Source: Phallus indusiatus
Lineage: Eukaryota; Basidiomycota; Agaricomycetes; Phallales; Phallaceae
Direction of reading: 5' to 3'
Length of the DNA: 64,000 bases
NCBI GenBank assembly: GCA_027605045.1
Contig: JAQFWX010000065.1
Location: 1-64,000 of the forward strand
Position numbers and translations under genes: made by a program. Below are positions 1-10,867 of the stretch, piece after piece (positions within the stretch are counted from its first letter, which is position 1; every line of letters begins with the position of its first letter). The notes under the pieces were generated by a model. The model had not been told where the DNA came from. It saw only the letters and a program-made list of their open reading frames with translations, and did no database searches.

Positions 1-89
1 GAGATCCTTAGGCTGTCAGCTTCGGATCCTTCTCTAACAGCATCCAAACAATCGATTTACGACCATCGTCCGGCGTCCATATCTTGATT

Positions 90-1208
90 ATGTCGTCTCC
101 TCAGCTAACTCTGTACACAATCGAGTCGCCTGCAGGTTAGTACTAGTAACTAATTTCTTTTCTGTCGGCACGGAATGATGGAAAACTCGTGTGTATTCAT
201 AGCACTATGCGTCCCCATAGTCCTAGAGGAATTAGGTATCCCTTGTATGTCAACTATTAGTAGTCTCATGGACGAACATTCTGAAAGATTTGGGGTGTTT
301 TAGATAACCTCAAAGCCCCGTCCTTGATAGACAACGAGCACCGAAGCGAATGGTACCTTAAAATTTGCCCAAACGGTTTGTTAAATCTTATCGATCTCAC
401 TTGTGCACTCAGAATGATTTCCATTTCTTGCAAGGCCGTCTCCCCGCGCTCGTTGATCATTCGAAAGAGGACTTTGTTGTTTGGGAATCATCTGCTATTC
501 TACTTTGTAAGCTCTCAATTATTTTATTATCCATATCCTCTTGAGACATTTATCATTTTTCAGACATTGCACAACATTATGATACTGAAAATATTTTGTC
601 GTTCGATCTTGTCAAAGAGCCGAAGTTATATAGTGAACAACTTCAATGGATATTTTTCTGTCACGGAGGACTCGCGCCTATGTACGTATTTACACTTCAG
701 CTCGTATACTAAACATAATCATTTATTCAAAGGGAGGGTCAAGCGTAAGAATGTTCTCGAATCATTAGGCAAATGAATGCATCTCGATTGTATTTTAGTA
801 TTCATTTCCTTCGGTACGCACCCGAAGATGTTCCCTATGGCATCAAGCGCTACCATGTGCGTATTCAAAGATCGAGAAACCCACGAAAATTGAAAGAAAG
901 ACATACAGGACGAAACTAAACGACTCTTCTCTGTACTGGAAGAGCGCATGAATGGTCGTGAATGGTTGGTTGGAACCCGCTATAGCTTGGCTGACATCAA
1001 AACCTTGTGAGTTTTTCTCACTTGCGTATTAAATATTGTTTTTGAATTCCTAACTATGATATTTGCAGTCCTTGGTTAGTTCCCTTCCTCATTTAAATTT
1101 TATACTTTTCACTTTGCCGAACACTGAATATGTGAATATATCAGGATTTATTGGGCGAAATCCGTTGATATAGATTTGAAGGATTATCCTAATCTTGATA
1201 GATCTTGA
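90..1208 (+). CDS. Glutathione S-transferase, Ure2-like class, ten exons, 3' end frameshifted
   Basis: Joining exons 90-135, 203-244, 304-375, 435-506, 564-681, 733-744, 799-856, 897-1006, 1069-1074 and 1145-1208 gives a continuous 199-residue frame. It reads as a glutathione S-transferase that conjugates glutathione to electrophiles in the cytosol. The thioredoxin-like half contains LEELGIPY, KICPNGRLPALVD and ESSAILLYIAQHYD; the helical half contains PEDVPYGIKRY, WLVGTRYSLADI and FPWIYWAKSVDIDL. Two exons are tiny, 12 nt and 6 nt. A 10-nt direct repeat (1192-1201 and 1202-1211) throws the last exon out of frame, with a stop at 1206-1208. Without one copy the frame would run about 24 residues further, ending near 1282 after RWDPNL. 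The family call is firm. Whether the duplication is a real allele or an assembly error cannot be told from here. Confidence 0.85.
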
Positions 1209-1853
1209 TAGATGGGTTTCGAAAATATTTGCTCGACCAGAGACTTACAAAGGAATGGGTATTCCTAATCGATGGGATCCTAATCTGTGAGCCTGCGCAT
1301 TCATCGACGGCTGAACTTTGACAGATCGAAATTAACTTCCTTGTCTCATAGTGACCGCACAAAAGAACAATATAGAGCCATTGGCGCAGCATATTTTGGG
1401 TTTAAGAAGGTTGATTGATAGCTATGTCATATGATTTTGGCGTTCAGAAACTTGAATTGTTGCGATTGGCAGAGTAGAGATCGACGGAACATATGTATCT
1501 TTCAATTCTGAGAGGATGCAGCTCAGAAACGTTATGTATGTTGATATTTCTATCACTTTGAATATGACAGGAAATCGTTTCCATATTCTCTGTGCATCAC
1601 AAATGTTATCTTTTAGGCGCGACTCGACCACGTGAGGCTTAAAATTTGAAAGCTTGTTGATGCCCCAAATTAACCAGACTCGTTCGCTTGGTGTTTTTAA
1701 TTTAATCAATTTAACCAATTACATAAAAAAAAACGACGGATAATTGCGTATTTATATACATACAATTCTCCATAGATGCATATTGTTCAAAACCTATTGT
1801 CGCGATCTTCGTTTGCATATGTCGTTATATATACGTTAATAGCTTTCATTCTT
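1209..1853. other. Convergent intergenic gap with GST 3' remnant
   Basis: The first 75 bases are the out-of-frame remainder of the GST C terminus. The rest is AT-rich 3' flank between two convergent genes. I see no supported gene; short reading frames on both strands resemble no family I know. Confidence 0.5.
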
Positions 1854-3492
1854 TCAAGAGTCCTTTACAGCGATGGGAACTTCAGCTTGAGGTGTCAATC
1901 TGACCGCATGACGACGGACTTCATCCGCAAAGTCGTTAGTTGCCGTGTGGGCGGTGACACGATTATCCTATTGAACGAGCCATAAACAATCATAACCTTC
2001 AGTATTTCAAGGACGACTCACCCAAACAACGACTGTTCCAGGCTCGTAATTTGCACGAGCGTGGAAATCGGCTCCCTTGAGAGGAATTAAGTAAATCATT
2101 AGCTTAAGGAGCTCAGAATGCGAAGTACCTTCGCGATATGATCCCATAAGAAATTCAAAAGCAGTTTAGATTCTTCCTCTTTGAAACCAACGATACGTCT
2201 GGTGAATCCTTGGTTGACGAACAGAGCTTTTTCACCGGTGACTGGATGCTATTAAGAAAGGAAAATTAAAATGATTTCAAATGAAACATGATCCATCAAA
2301 CTCACAACTCGAACAAGAGGATGCTGAATTGTTGATTATTAAATAAATCCAAGTCCATAAAGAAAGCGCTACGTACAATAGATTGAACGGGCTCGCGTCG
2401 GACAGGTCCATTCCGCTTGCGTGATTCCTCAGCCTGTTCAACGGCTGAGTGTACAGCATAAAGTCCTTCGAGAACTTTTTGGAACGCAGGAGATAATCTG
2501 TTATATGCTTCCACCTGAGAAGCGAAGAGCGTATCTCCTCCCGAACCAGGTTGGGGTTGGTCCTAGTGCAAAACTAAGTGATGCGAGAATTAAAATGGGT
2601 TTGATTTTGTGCGTACAAGAATGAAGAAGATAGTGGTCGAAGGTGGTTGTTGCTCGTATGTCTGACACTCGGTTAGTTAGTTTTTCTCGTCTCATAATTA
2701 TTCGACTTACGATATCGGAGTGCCAGCTGACGTTTGTAACTCTGTTATTCCCGAAGTATTCTTTGAAAAGGTTTTCTTTGGCATCTCGGTAGACTGACTC
2801 CGGATGTTAACAGCAGGAAAAAGAAAGCTTCCATAAGAATTCACACACCAACGTGGAACTCGGGGTAGCCTTTTACATTCCCCGAGGTTGGATGTCTTTG
2901 AATGGGACCAAAGTGCCTAACGAGAATGTAAGATCAAGTATAAAGACGACAACAAAACTTCAACCTAGCAATTTCGATTTGTCTCTCCGGACCGATATCC
3001 TTGAAGTCTTGATTACGGAAGACAAGAAGCTTACGTTCCGCAGTAAACAGCGCTAACTCATCCAATCCCTCTTTAGAAAGTTGACTGATTTGAACATTTT
3101 CGACAATAGTACCGATATATGGGCTTATTTGATGTAACTTGGCATTCTTAAGGAGGTTGGGTTTAGCTTTGTCGGCGCGAAGACCTGGATCGGTGTGCTC
3201 TACGCGTAGAAAGTATAAGAAATACGGATAGAGATATGGCAATTATTTCTCACCAAAAAGCTCCGTTGGTGGGTATTTCTCGTTGACGTCAAAGTAAGGG
3301 TAGTAGAATGGATAAGAAGGAGCATTCTGCAAATGAAGAGTGAGCACGTTTGAAACGTAAAGCAAGATAAATATAACTTACCTCGGAATTGCCGTTTTGA
3401 ATCTTCTTGTTGTCTTCTGAAGTACCAAGAGTTAGTTTCGCAGTTTGTTGTTCCAAAGTGGAAACAGTTTCAGTAGCAGTAGGGGGAGACAT
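1854..3492 (-). CDS. TauD/TfdA-like Fe(II)/2-oxoglutarate dioxygenase
   Basis: Splice-joined minus-strand exons give a complete fungal TauD/TfdA-type dioxygenase, a cytosolic non-haem iron enzyme oxidising small substrates such as sulfonates with 2-oxoglutarate. The start is the ATG at 3490-3492 (MSPPTATETVSTLEQQ). The body has LFTAERKLLVFRNQDF and HFGPIQRHPTSGNVKG. The iron motif HxD lies in VSWHSDITYEQQPPSTT. Further on are GGDTLFAS-type sequence, AYNRLSPAFQKVLEGL and HPVTGEKALFVNQGFTRR. The C-terminal distal histidine and 2-oxoglutarate arginine lie in DNRVTAHTATNDF and VRRHAVRLTPQAE. The protein ends AVKDS with TGA at 1854-1856. It has about eight exons and no visible breaks. The substrate cannot be read from sequence; taurine or another sulfonate is only the family prototype. 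Confidence 0.88.
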
Positions 3493-3993
3493 GATGAAAA
3501 TGAGCTTAAGATGGAGAAAAGACGAGAGATACTGTGCTTTTTAAGTTCGGAAGTTGCGGGTCGTGAAAAAAATTTGTTTTTAGTAAATCTTTTTCCCAAG
3601 CTTCATAAATGAATTCTGGCCAAGTATGGTATCATTTGGTAACGATAAGATCCAACATGACGAATAGGGGTCCTTAGAGCATATCTAACCGCTGATGAAA
3701 AACTTGGTGGCTCATATGACTCGCCTCGTCTTAGACACGCAATAGGGACAATATACCCGAATTGAAGCTAATTGGAACGGGAACATCGAATGATCCACGA
3801 CATGCCGAACTAGTCCACGCGTAGAAGCAATAGGAAAATCACTAATCCTTTAGAACTTAGCATTCTTAAGTTGCGCCATATTCAGGTACTATGGTATGTG
3901 ATTGCGACAATGGTCGGAGTTCTAAATGTGGTTAAAAATATATATTAGATGAGAAATTGCAATTTACCTAGCCCTTCTCTTCTTTGGGATTTC
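3493..3993. other. Promoter-side gap between dioxygenase and TVP23
   Basis: About 500 bases upstream of the minus-strand dioxygenase and downstream of TVP23. They should hold the dioxygenase promoter. I see no gene, repeat or structured element. Confidence 0.4.
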
Positions 3994-5359
3994 TCAACCA
4001 AATACTCTTGAAACACTGTTCTTAACCATCCCACCTAATAATTGACCTCCCAACCCCCCAAAGCTGAAAAGGCCCGACGTTACAGAATTGGCCAATTTGC
4101 GCTTGGCGTCTTGGTCCCTAAAAGCCAATTCAACCTCATGACTTGGAAGTTGGATACGGAATCGATCTTACGCATACGTGAAACCGATTGCGTTAGAATA
4201 ATTGAAGACGATGGCGAGGGCTACAATTGGAAGGAATCTAAACACATGTTAGAACCATGGTGGCGGTACAATTGAAACATCTAGTTACGATATATTGAAC
4301 TTGAATATGGAAACCAAAAGGAGGACGGTCCATAACACCGGGAAGACGTAGAGTGCGATCTGTGTAAGCCAACAATTAAAGTTTGCATATTGAGGAGCTT
4401 GGAGTGCCAGCTCACCCAAAACATTCTGATAAGGACAATTGTTTTGAATAGACTTAAAAACAGAACACTCCTGACTGTCAAATGAACTAATGCACTAACT
4501 TTGAATCTATAGGATTGGCTGGCCGTGAGGGCTGGGCCATAGGTTTAGCCGCGCAACGGATGATGCTCCATATGATGAACGTACATCTCGAGCTTCAAAT
4601 ACCCAATAGCTTTCTCCGTCTTCGTCAACCTATAAAGAAATTGAAATAGCAATTCAATACCGGTGTATTAAATACCATCACCTGGTTCCAATACCGGAGT
4701 CCTACCAAGGTGCGCCCAGCCACATTCTGGTTTAGGGCAAAGGTTCAGATAGATGTTTTGAATATAAGATGTTGTTGAGCGGCGCACCCTGCAATTCCAG
4801 AAGTCCATCGCAAGCAGTACGACCACCATCACCGTCTGCGCTGTTCCGTCACCCGCTAATAATGGCCCAAGAGCAGAAACGTGGACATACAGACAGGACA
4901 TAATTATCAGTGAAAAGACCACATAGGATATAAGTCGTAATCGCCGCTATACGGAATAAATAAAGGAAAAATAAAGCTATTGGGCTCGATTAAGAATCTC
5001 AAGAAGGATGATGGGATGCCGGGCGGACCTAAAGGATGCGATGACTAACGTGATCGTCAGACACACGATATGTCAAGGATAGTCGAGCGCACTTGTTTGA
5101 AAATTCCGGTTATACCTAAACCCAGTTCAGTAGTCCATAATTCGAAATAGTCCCAAAGATGACACGTACCGTTTTCCAATTCGTTTGGAGTTGCGTTACT
5201 GTTCAACGTGTTGCTACTTGCTGCATGATTCGTTGGTGTTAAAACAACCTGCTCTCGTCGTGCTGAGTTTCTCGGGGGTTCATTGATTCGTCCAGAAAGA
5301 CCTTGTGCTTCAGGTTCATCCGGTTCTATGGTTTGGAGTAATGGCGCATTGACAGACAT
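3994..5359 (-). CDS. TVP23: TVP23 family Golgi membrane protein
   Basis: The spliced product matches the TVP23/FAM18 family, a four-helix protein of late Golgi vesicles involved in membrane traffic. The start is at 5357-5359 ([19 protein letters not shown]), followed by a polar N terminus, then ITGIFKQ. Key blocks are [49 protein letters not shown] and [15 protein letters not shown], the family signature. After that come [54 protein letters not shown] and a glycine-rich tail ([16 protein letters not shown]) ending SRVFG. At least eight introns are needed, and the one just before AAITTYIL is the least certain. The 5' end faces the mitochondrial carrier gene across 265 bases. Confidence 0.88.
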
Positions 5360-5624
5360 GGTTTAGCGATGGTTTAGCACAACGGTCAATTGTCACATAG
5401 TCACATAATTAGGTAGACTTCTCACGGGTGCCCGGAACTGTTGAAGTCGATTCCGAGCGCGTGTCAAAATTTTCCGTTGCAAGTCCAACCTGAGTGTCGT
5501 GCGGGAATTGCTGTAACTTTGTGGCTTTCTTTCTTTTCTTTCTTTTTCTTTTCTCTCTTCTTTCTTCCATATGGTATACCCTACATTCTCCCAGTCGCTC
5601 TTGGTTTGTTTGTTCTCATAAGTC
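5360..5624. promoter_or_regulatory. Shared divergent promoter of TVP23 and the SAM carrier
   Basis: 265 bases separate the two divergent start codons. They contain a strong polypyrimidine tract near 5525-5570 on the carrier side, a common feature of fungal promoters and 5' leaders. No specific factor site was identified. Confidence 0.4.
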
Positions 5625-6735
5625 ATGCATTCAAGAACCGTTGTGAACCTGTCGCTGCATCAATTTTTTTTGTTTAGGCCGGGGCAATAGCAGGCACCAC
5701 CGCCGATTTTATATTTTTTCCTATTGATACCATCAAAACTCGGCTACAGTCTGCGCAAGGATTCTTGTACGCTGGAGGATTTCGTGGCGTATACCAGGGT
5801 ATTGGGAGCGTTATCATCGGAGGTGCACCTGGCGGTAAGCACTCCAGCAACACCATTTCCTCATATTCCTATGTTTTGAGCAATTATACCACAATCAGGT
5901 GCAATCTTCTTCGCTGTTTACAACTTTATGAAACAACACCTTCCTATACCTCAAAACCTTGCCCCCATCTCGCACGCCTTAGCAGGAGCTACAGCTGAAG
6001 TAACATGTAACGTTTAGATCCATCATCGTCATAGAGCCTCTTCATTAAGCATTTTCCTTCCACAGCATGTCTAATCCGCGTTCCGACAGAGGTAATCAAG
6101 ACGCGCGCCCAAACTGCGACGTTCGGAAAAAGTCCTCTTCCATCTTTCATAGCTGCTCAACGAACATTTGAGGCAGAAGGACTCCGAGGGTTCTACCGTG
6201 GGTTTGGCATTACAGTCGCTCGTGATGTATGTCTTCGTAATTCCTTTCTCTTCACCTTCTCTCTTTTCCCTGATGTTCAGTCGCGCAGCTTCCGTACACA
6301 ATCATCGAGCTTCCACTGTACGAGTTCCTCAAAATACGTCTTGCCAGGTACCTAAACCGCGATCAATTAAATCCGTTTGAAGCAGCCTTATGTGGAAGCC
6401 TTGCTGGAGGTTTGGCTGCAGCTGTTACAACACCCCTAGATGTCCTCAAAACACGAGTTATGTTAGACATGCGGGTGAGCAATATTTATTCTCATGAGAT
6501 ATTTGGTTTACAAAAAGTGAATTTGTAGACCGACCAAAAATCAACCTTCATTAGACACTTCATCGAAATTAGACAGAACGAAGGACTGAAAGTCCTTTTT
6601 AATGGTGCTTTACCCCGTGTAGCGTGGATGTCCATAGGTGGAGCTGTTTGGTTGGGCGTCTATGAATTTACTATTCACGAGCTGATGAGACAGCGCAAGG
6701 CTCCTGTGCCTCGCGTCACGGCAGGGGTATTATAA
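5625..6735 (+). CDS. PET8: Mitochondrial S-adenosylmethionine carrier (SLC25A26/Pet8-like)
   Basis: This is a mitochondrial inner-membrane carrier with three repeats, each holding a carrier signature: PIDTIKTR, PTEVIKTR and PLDVLKTR. The order of signatures and blocks such as FRGVYQGIGSVIIGGAPG, LAGATAEV and RVAWMSIGGAVWLGVYE are those of the SAM carrier, which imports S-adenosylmethionine in exchange for S-adenosylhomocysteine. Exons 5678-5834, 5899-6006, 6066-6226, 6289-6474 and 6529-6735 are firm. The first exon (5625-5639) is my best guess: it gives 277 residues in frame but needs a short 38-nt intron, so the true start may lie elsewhere upstream. It is divergent from TVP23. Confidence 0.85.
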
Positions 6736-7085
6736 TACTCTCAAATTCAACATTGTATCGTTAGATTTCATATTATCTTTAACTAATCTAATGCACAGAT
6801 AATTTTGGACCATCAATACCGAGATCCAGAGAAAAACCAGTTCCCGAACTCCGGTTCTAAGACCAACCTACATGACCTTTCAAAAAAATATTGGTGATAA
6901 CAAGAGTTTGATGCCACAATAAGAATGAATAAAAAAAGGAATAAGATAAATTACGTTCAAATGCTAATCATTGTCCTTTTGAAACGGAACCCAAATTGCT
7001 TTGATGATGCTGAATCCTGATGCTGATCTTGATGTACGTCGTCGTCTCGGTAAACAGTTATGTCAATGATAAAGAAAGAAAAGGT
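6736..7085. other. Convergent 3' gap
   Basis: 350 bases of AT-rich 3' flank between the carrier gene and the convergent DUF6533 gene. It includes polyadenylation-like AATAAA-type tracts near 6920-6945 and nothing else that I can support. Confidence 0.4.
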
Positions 7086-9122
7086 TCAAGGCGATGGCTG
7101 TGTACGTCGCAATAACTCCGTCATTTCTATGTCGGCATCAAAAGGAGTCATAGGTCGTAATGTTAGCTGAGGAGGTTGCATCGGATCCGCCCATGTCCAG
7201 CCTTGACTAGGCGGAAGCTGTTCGTCCTCTTCATCGATATTTTCTAGTATGAAATCCGTCTCGTCGTAATAAATTGTGTCGTGAGTTCCCAATGTCGTAC
7301 TACCGTCCCCTCGATCAGAGGTGGACCGGGAATGTGATGAATGACCCCTGCGTCCACGTTGAAAGCCAAAATTAGTTGACTTTGCTCCATTTTCGTTATA
7401 TGTACTACTGGTATTGTCGGACTGCCTGAAATATGTACTTCTGATGTTGAGGAGAATACGTGTGCAGAATATGCTGCTCAGTACTCGTAGAGGCCTACGA
7501 ACAATGTGTCGTTTGTAAGAAACATTTCGCTTTGAGGGGAGATTCTTTCTTACAGTTCCAAAAAAACGCCCCATTGAATCTTAAAAATTAATATCTCAGT
7601 ATGAAAAACATAGGTACTGAAGAAAGAGGTCTCAGCTCACAGGTGCAATCAGGGCAACCAGCACGTTTGCAATCGAGAGTACTGCATTTTAAAATGAACA
7701 CTGCAAAGATTCAAACGAAAAACGAAGGTCTCACAAAGCGTATAAACAAAATAAAGAAGTCCTAATTCTAAGCTTGAGTACACAGACATCAACTGAAATG
7801 AAGACGCAGGCAAACTGACCATCATGGAACATTGTTCTTAAAAGCGGATTATTAGTTGCACGATATTCTCGGAAACCTCGAGTTAAAGCCAATGTTGCAA
7901 CAACTGAAACCAAGATTACATAAGATAATAATAGACTTCATCTCGAAAAAAATACACACCAACTTGACTAATCATGAATACGAGAAATTCGGGCCACGTT
8001 ACGCCTTGTTTAGGAAGCGGTGCACACGTCAAGCCAAGTATCGGTATTAGAAATTCGGGAATAGGTATATCTGTATAGCCCCAATTGAGTAAGCCTTGGT
8101 TTTCGAAATGAGAATTAGAAAGCCAAACATGTTATTGAGTTAAGAAACATCTGTATCAGAATACATGCGGAAATAAAAATACCCTGAAAAGCGGATAAGA
8201 TAAATTACTCAAAAGACAGAAGTATACATACCGCTGTGAATACAACTAAAAAATAAAGAATATATCGGTTTCCACCCCAAATCGCCCACGCCCTCATGTT
8301 GAGGATAACTGTAGGCGAGATCAGAAGGTAGGTAACTGCAGTGGCGATGAGAAATATCAATTTCCATACTTTCTGACCAAAGCGTTCCGGTCACAAAAAA
8401 CCCTAAGCAAGAAAGATGATGAACAATCCATGCACTAGGGTAAAATAGACTAAAAGGGTTAACTCACATGACACCGCGGGTGCGAGTTTATCGCAATTCT
8501 GGGATAATCATCACTGTTGTAAGAAAACCCCGCAGGACTGTTTAAGGAATTTCAAACCCTTACCCCTTGATTTCTGACCCCTTGCAGAGCTAAAAGAGGT
8601 TAGAATCGCGATCATACCTAAACGGATGGCAGACACAGCCTTACTGAAATTGGCGAGTATGGTATCGATAATCGGACTATATCGATTTAAGAAAAACATG
8701 ACTTTTCCAAAACTCCATCGCGATGGCCAGACGAGTGCTAGCTAGAGACACGGTGTGAAATTGAAGAGGGAAGAAAAGAAAGAGCAACACGAACCTCACG
8801 ATCCAGAGTGAGAAAGTAGTCATACGTCTAGAGTGCGTGATAAGACATGAGGCGAATGCTTGGCGGTGGCAAGCGAGAGCTTACATACCCAGAGCGTCGC
8901 GCAAACCGCTGTAGAGGGTAAAAATTACATGAGACGATGTTGTTTCCAGTTCAAAAGACATTAATCCAAGCTCACCGAGCATATACTGTTTTCGACAAGG
9001 AGCGGCCGTTGATTGAGATTTTGACTCTGGAAGTGAGGTGATGGTTGGTCACTTACCTCAGTTGCTCTTAGTCCTACGATGACTGGCGTAATATCTCCAA
9101 AGAGGAGTCCGACAATAGACAT
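7086..9122 (-). CDS. DUF6533 domain multi-pass membrane protein
   Basis: Joined exons on the minus strand start at the ATG at 9120-9122 (MSIVGLLFGDITPVIVGLR) and give ATEYMLAVCATLW, TYDYFLTLDRE, LALVWPSRWSFGKVMFFLNRY and SPIIDTILANF. YDYFLTLDRE followed by a W-K/R-W-S-x-G-K block and FFLNRY is the hallmark of DUF6533 proteins, a basidiomycete-expanded membrane family of unknown function. Later exons give more hydrophobic segments (LIFLIATAVTYLLISPTVIL, MRAWAIWGGNRYILYFLVV). A long polar tail (7086-7574) is rich in S, D and E and ends RRTQPSP. The gene has about nine exons; borders in the middle third are approximate. It is convergent with the carrier gene. Confidence 0.78.
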
Positions 9123-10867
9123 TGCAGGGATGGAGGTTGGAAAGAAGGAAGCCCTTTTCCAATTCCAACTCCAAACGAGTGCCTCGTCTTGAAAAGACCC
9201 GTTCACAACACTGACCCCCCTCTCCTGCTAAGGAGGGCCCGGTTTCACCGATAGAGGAAGAGTGAAAAGTGAAGAAAAAACAATGTAGTTCGTTATCAGT
9301 ACCTCGAGACTTTGTCAGAAGCGCGGACGAGTTATTAATATTGATTTTTCCCTTGTTGAGATGAACCTCCGCGCCAAGGAGGTTTGATAGCTGTTTGCTG
9401 ATTGGGGCCTATTGGAGCTCTCTCAGAAATAATACCGGCTTGTATATCATTTCTTTCCGAATGGGGTGTAATATATTATATCATTGACAGCATTGGCAGA
9501 CTGGATGGCATGACACGGGAAGACTGGGACTGACGAATCCTCCAGACTCCTATCTATAGACGAGCCGTCCCATAATTAAGTCAAATTGCATTTCGTGCCA
9601 AGCTCCGACACAATTTTGAAAAAACGCCGTACAATACCATTGAGAATGTTTGGCGACCTGGTTTGAGATGAATAATGCACTGCACGTGCAATTAGCCGAT
9701 GTTTAAGCCGCAACTTCTTTCAGTTCCTCAATTGACAAGCCTGAGAGTATTTCAGGTCGCAAATAGAAAGAATACATGGGAAAAGAAGCTTTATATGAAA
9801 ACTTGTGATTGCATTCACGCCCGAAGTCGAGACGCATGACACGAGACAACACGGTACTGGCTCGACATGACTGAATACTTGCTGCGGCACCGCGTGTTTC
9901 AGTCTCGAATTTGACTGTTAGCCATAATGAAGATATGGCCCCGCAAGGATTTGCGAAAGACTTACGTACGGGGATACTTGGGCCTTGGATTACGAAACCT
10001 TAGTTGTACCCAGGTTTAGTCGGGGTGTCTTGCCCAGAGTCTTCCAAGAGAGATTTACCATTTATCAGGGACTTGATAATAAGCCAAATGCCTGTTTATG
10101 GGAACATGAAAGTGTGCGATGTGCAAGAATAGGAACTCTGGGGAAGACGCGTACCTGTGGCGAACTCAAACTCGGATTCACCGGTGCGAAGCAGCGCCGG
10201 ACGGTTTCTCATTTGCAGTCACAGTAGAGACCACGATCGGAAGTGTGATACATCAACATTGCCAGCGCGATAAAACATCTAAATTCATTCGGAATCATGT
10301 ACGTGTATCCAGAATAGCTTGATTCAAAGGTTTATTCCGTCATACGACATTATGATATGTTAGTGTGGGTAACTTATGAGAAATTCTTTGATTCATTTGC
10401 TGGTCGAATCGCGGTGATGACGCCTGCCAGCCGCTTGTTTCCTCTTCATTTGGGTACTGGTGAATTTCGGAATCTGAAAACAATCAATGAGAAAGCAAAG
10501 AGTCTTGAAGCTTGAAGCCTGACCGGGACCGACGAAGATTGACCGACTGCATGAGGTGATGATCATGATGGCGCTGAAAATTTTGGCGTTCAGCGGTCCT
10601 TTACACTCTGTTCCGATTTGTCCACTTTTTTCAAAAATCTACGAACACTCTCGTAAAGATTCGCCACAATAATAAACAGGGTAACATTCCTGCGGTGTAG
10701 ATATACTAAAACACTCAGCTGACCAAACTATAGCACTTTCGTCGATAAAATTCTACGATTGCAAGGGGAAATCGGGGAAAATCAAGCACTTCAAAGTTGA
10801 TGAAACTAATATACATCTTCTAACCTTGTCTTTGCAAGGATCTCGAACATGTACGAGATATTCGAAA
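9123..10867. other. 1.7-kb intergenic region
   Basis: This lies upstream of the DUF6533 gene and downstream of the giant AAA+ gene. A weak plus-strand frame at 9985-10227 lacks an ATG and any recognisable motif. No repeat or RNA gene was recognised. Confidence 0.4.

Noticed and set aside
4042..4275. Plus-strand 77-codon frame
   Set aside because: It begins with TTG and is antisense to the last two exons of TVP23, whose spliced product is fully convincing.
5441..5677. Plus-strand frame upstream of the SAM carrier
   Set aside because: It runs through the promoter polypyrimidine tract (long Ser/Phe/Leu run) and ends at the carrier's first acceptor in another frame.
9985..10227. 80-codon plus-strand frame
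   Set aside because: No ATG, no motif and no splice context.
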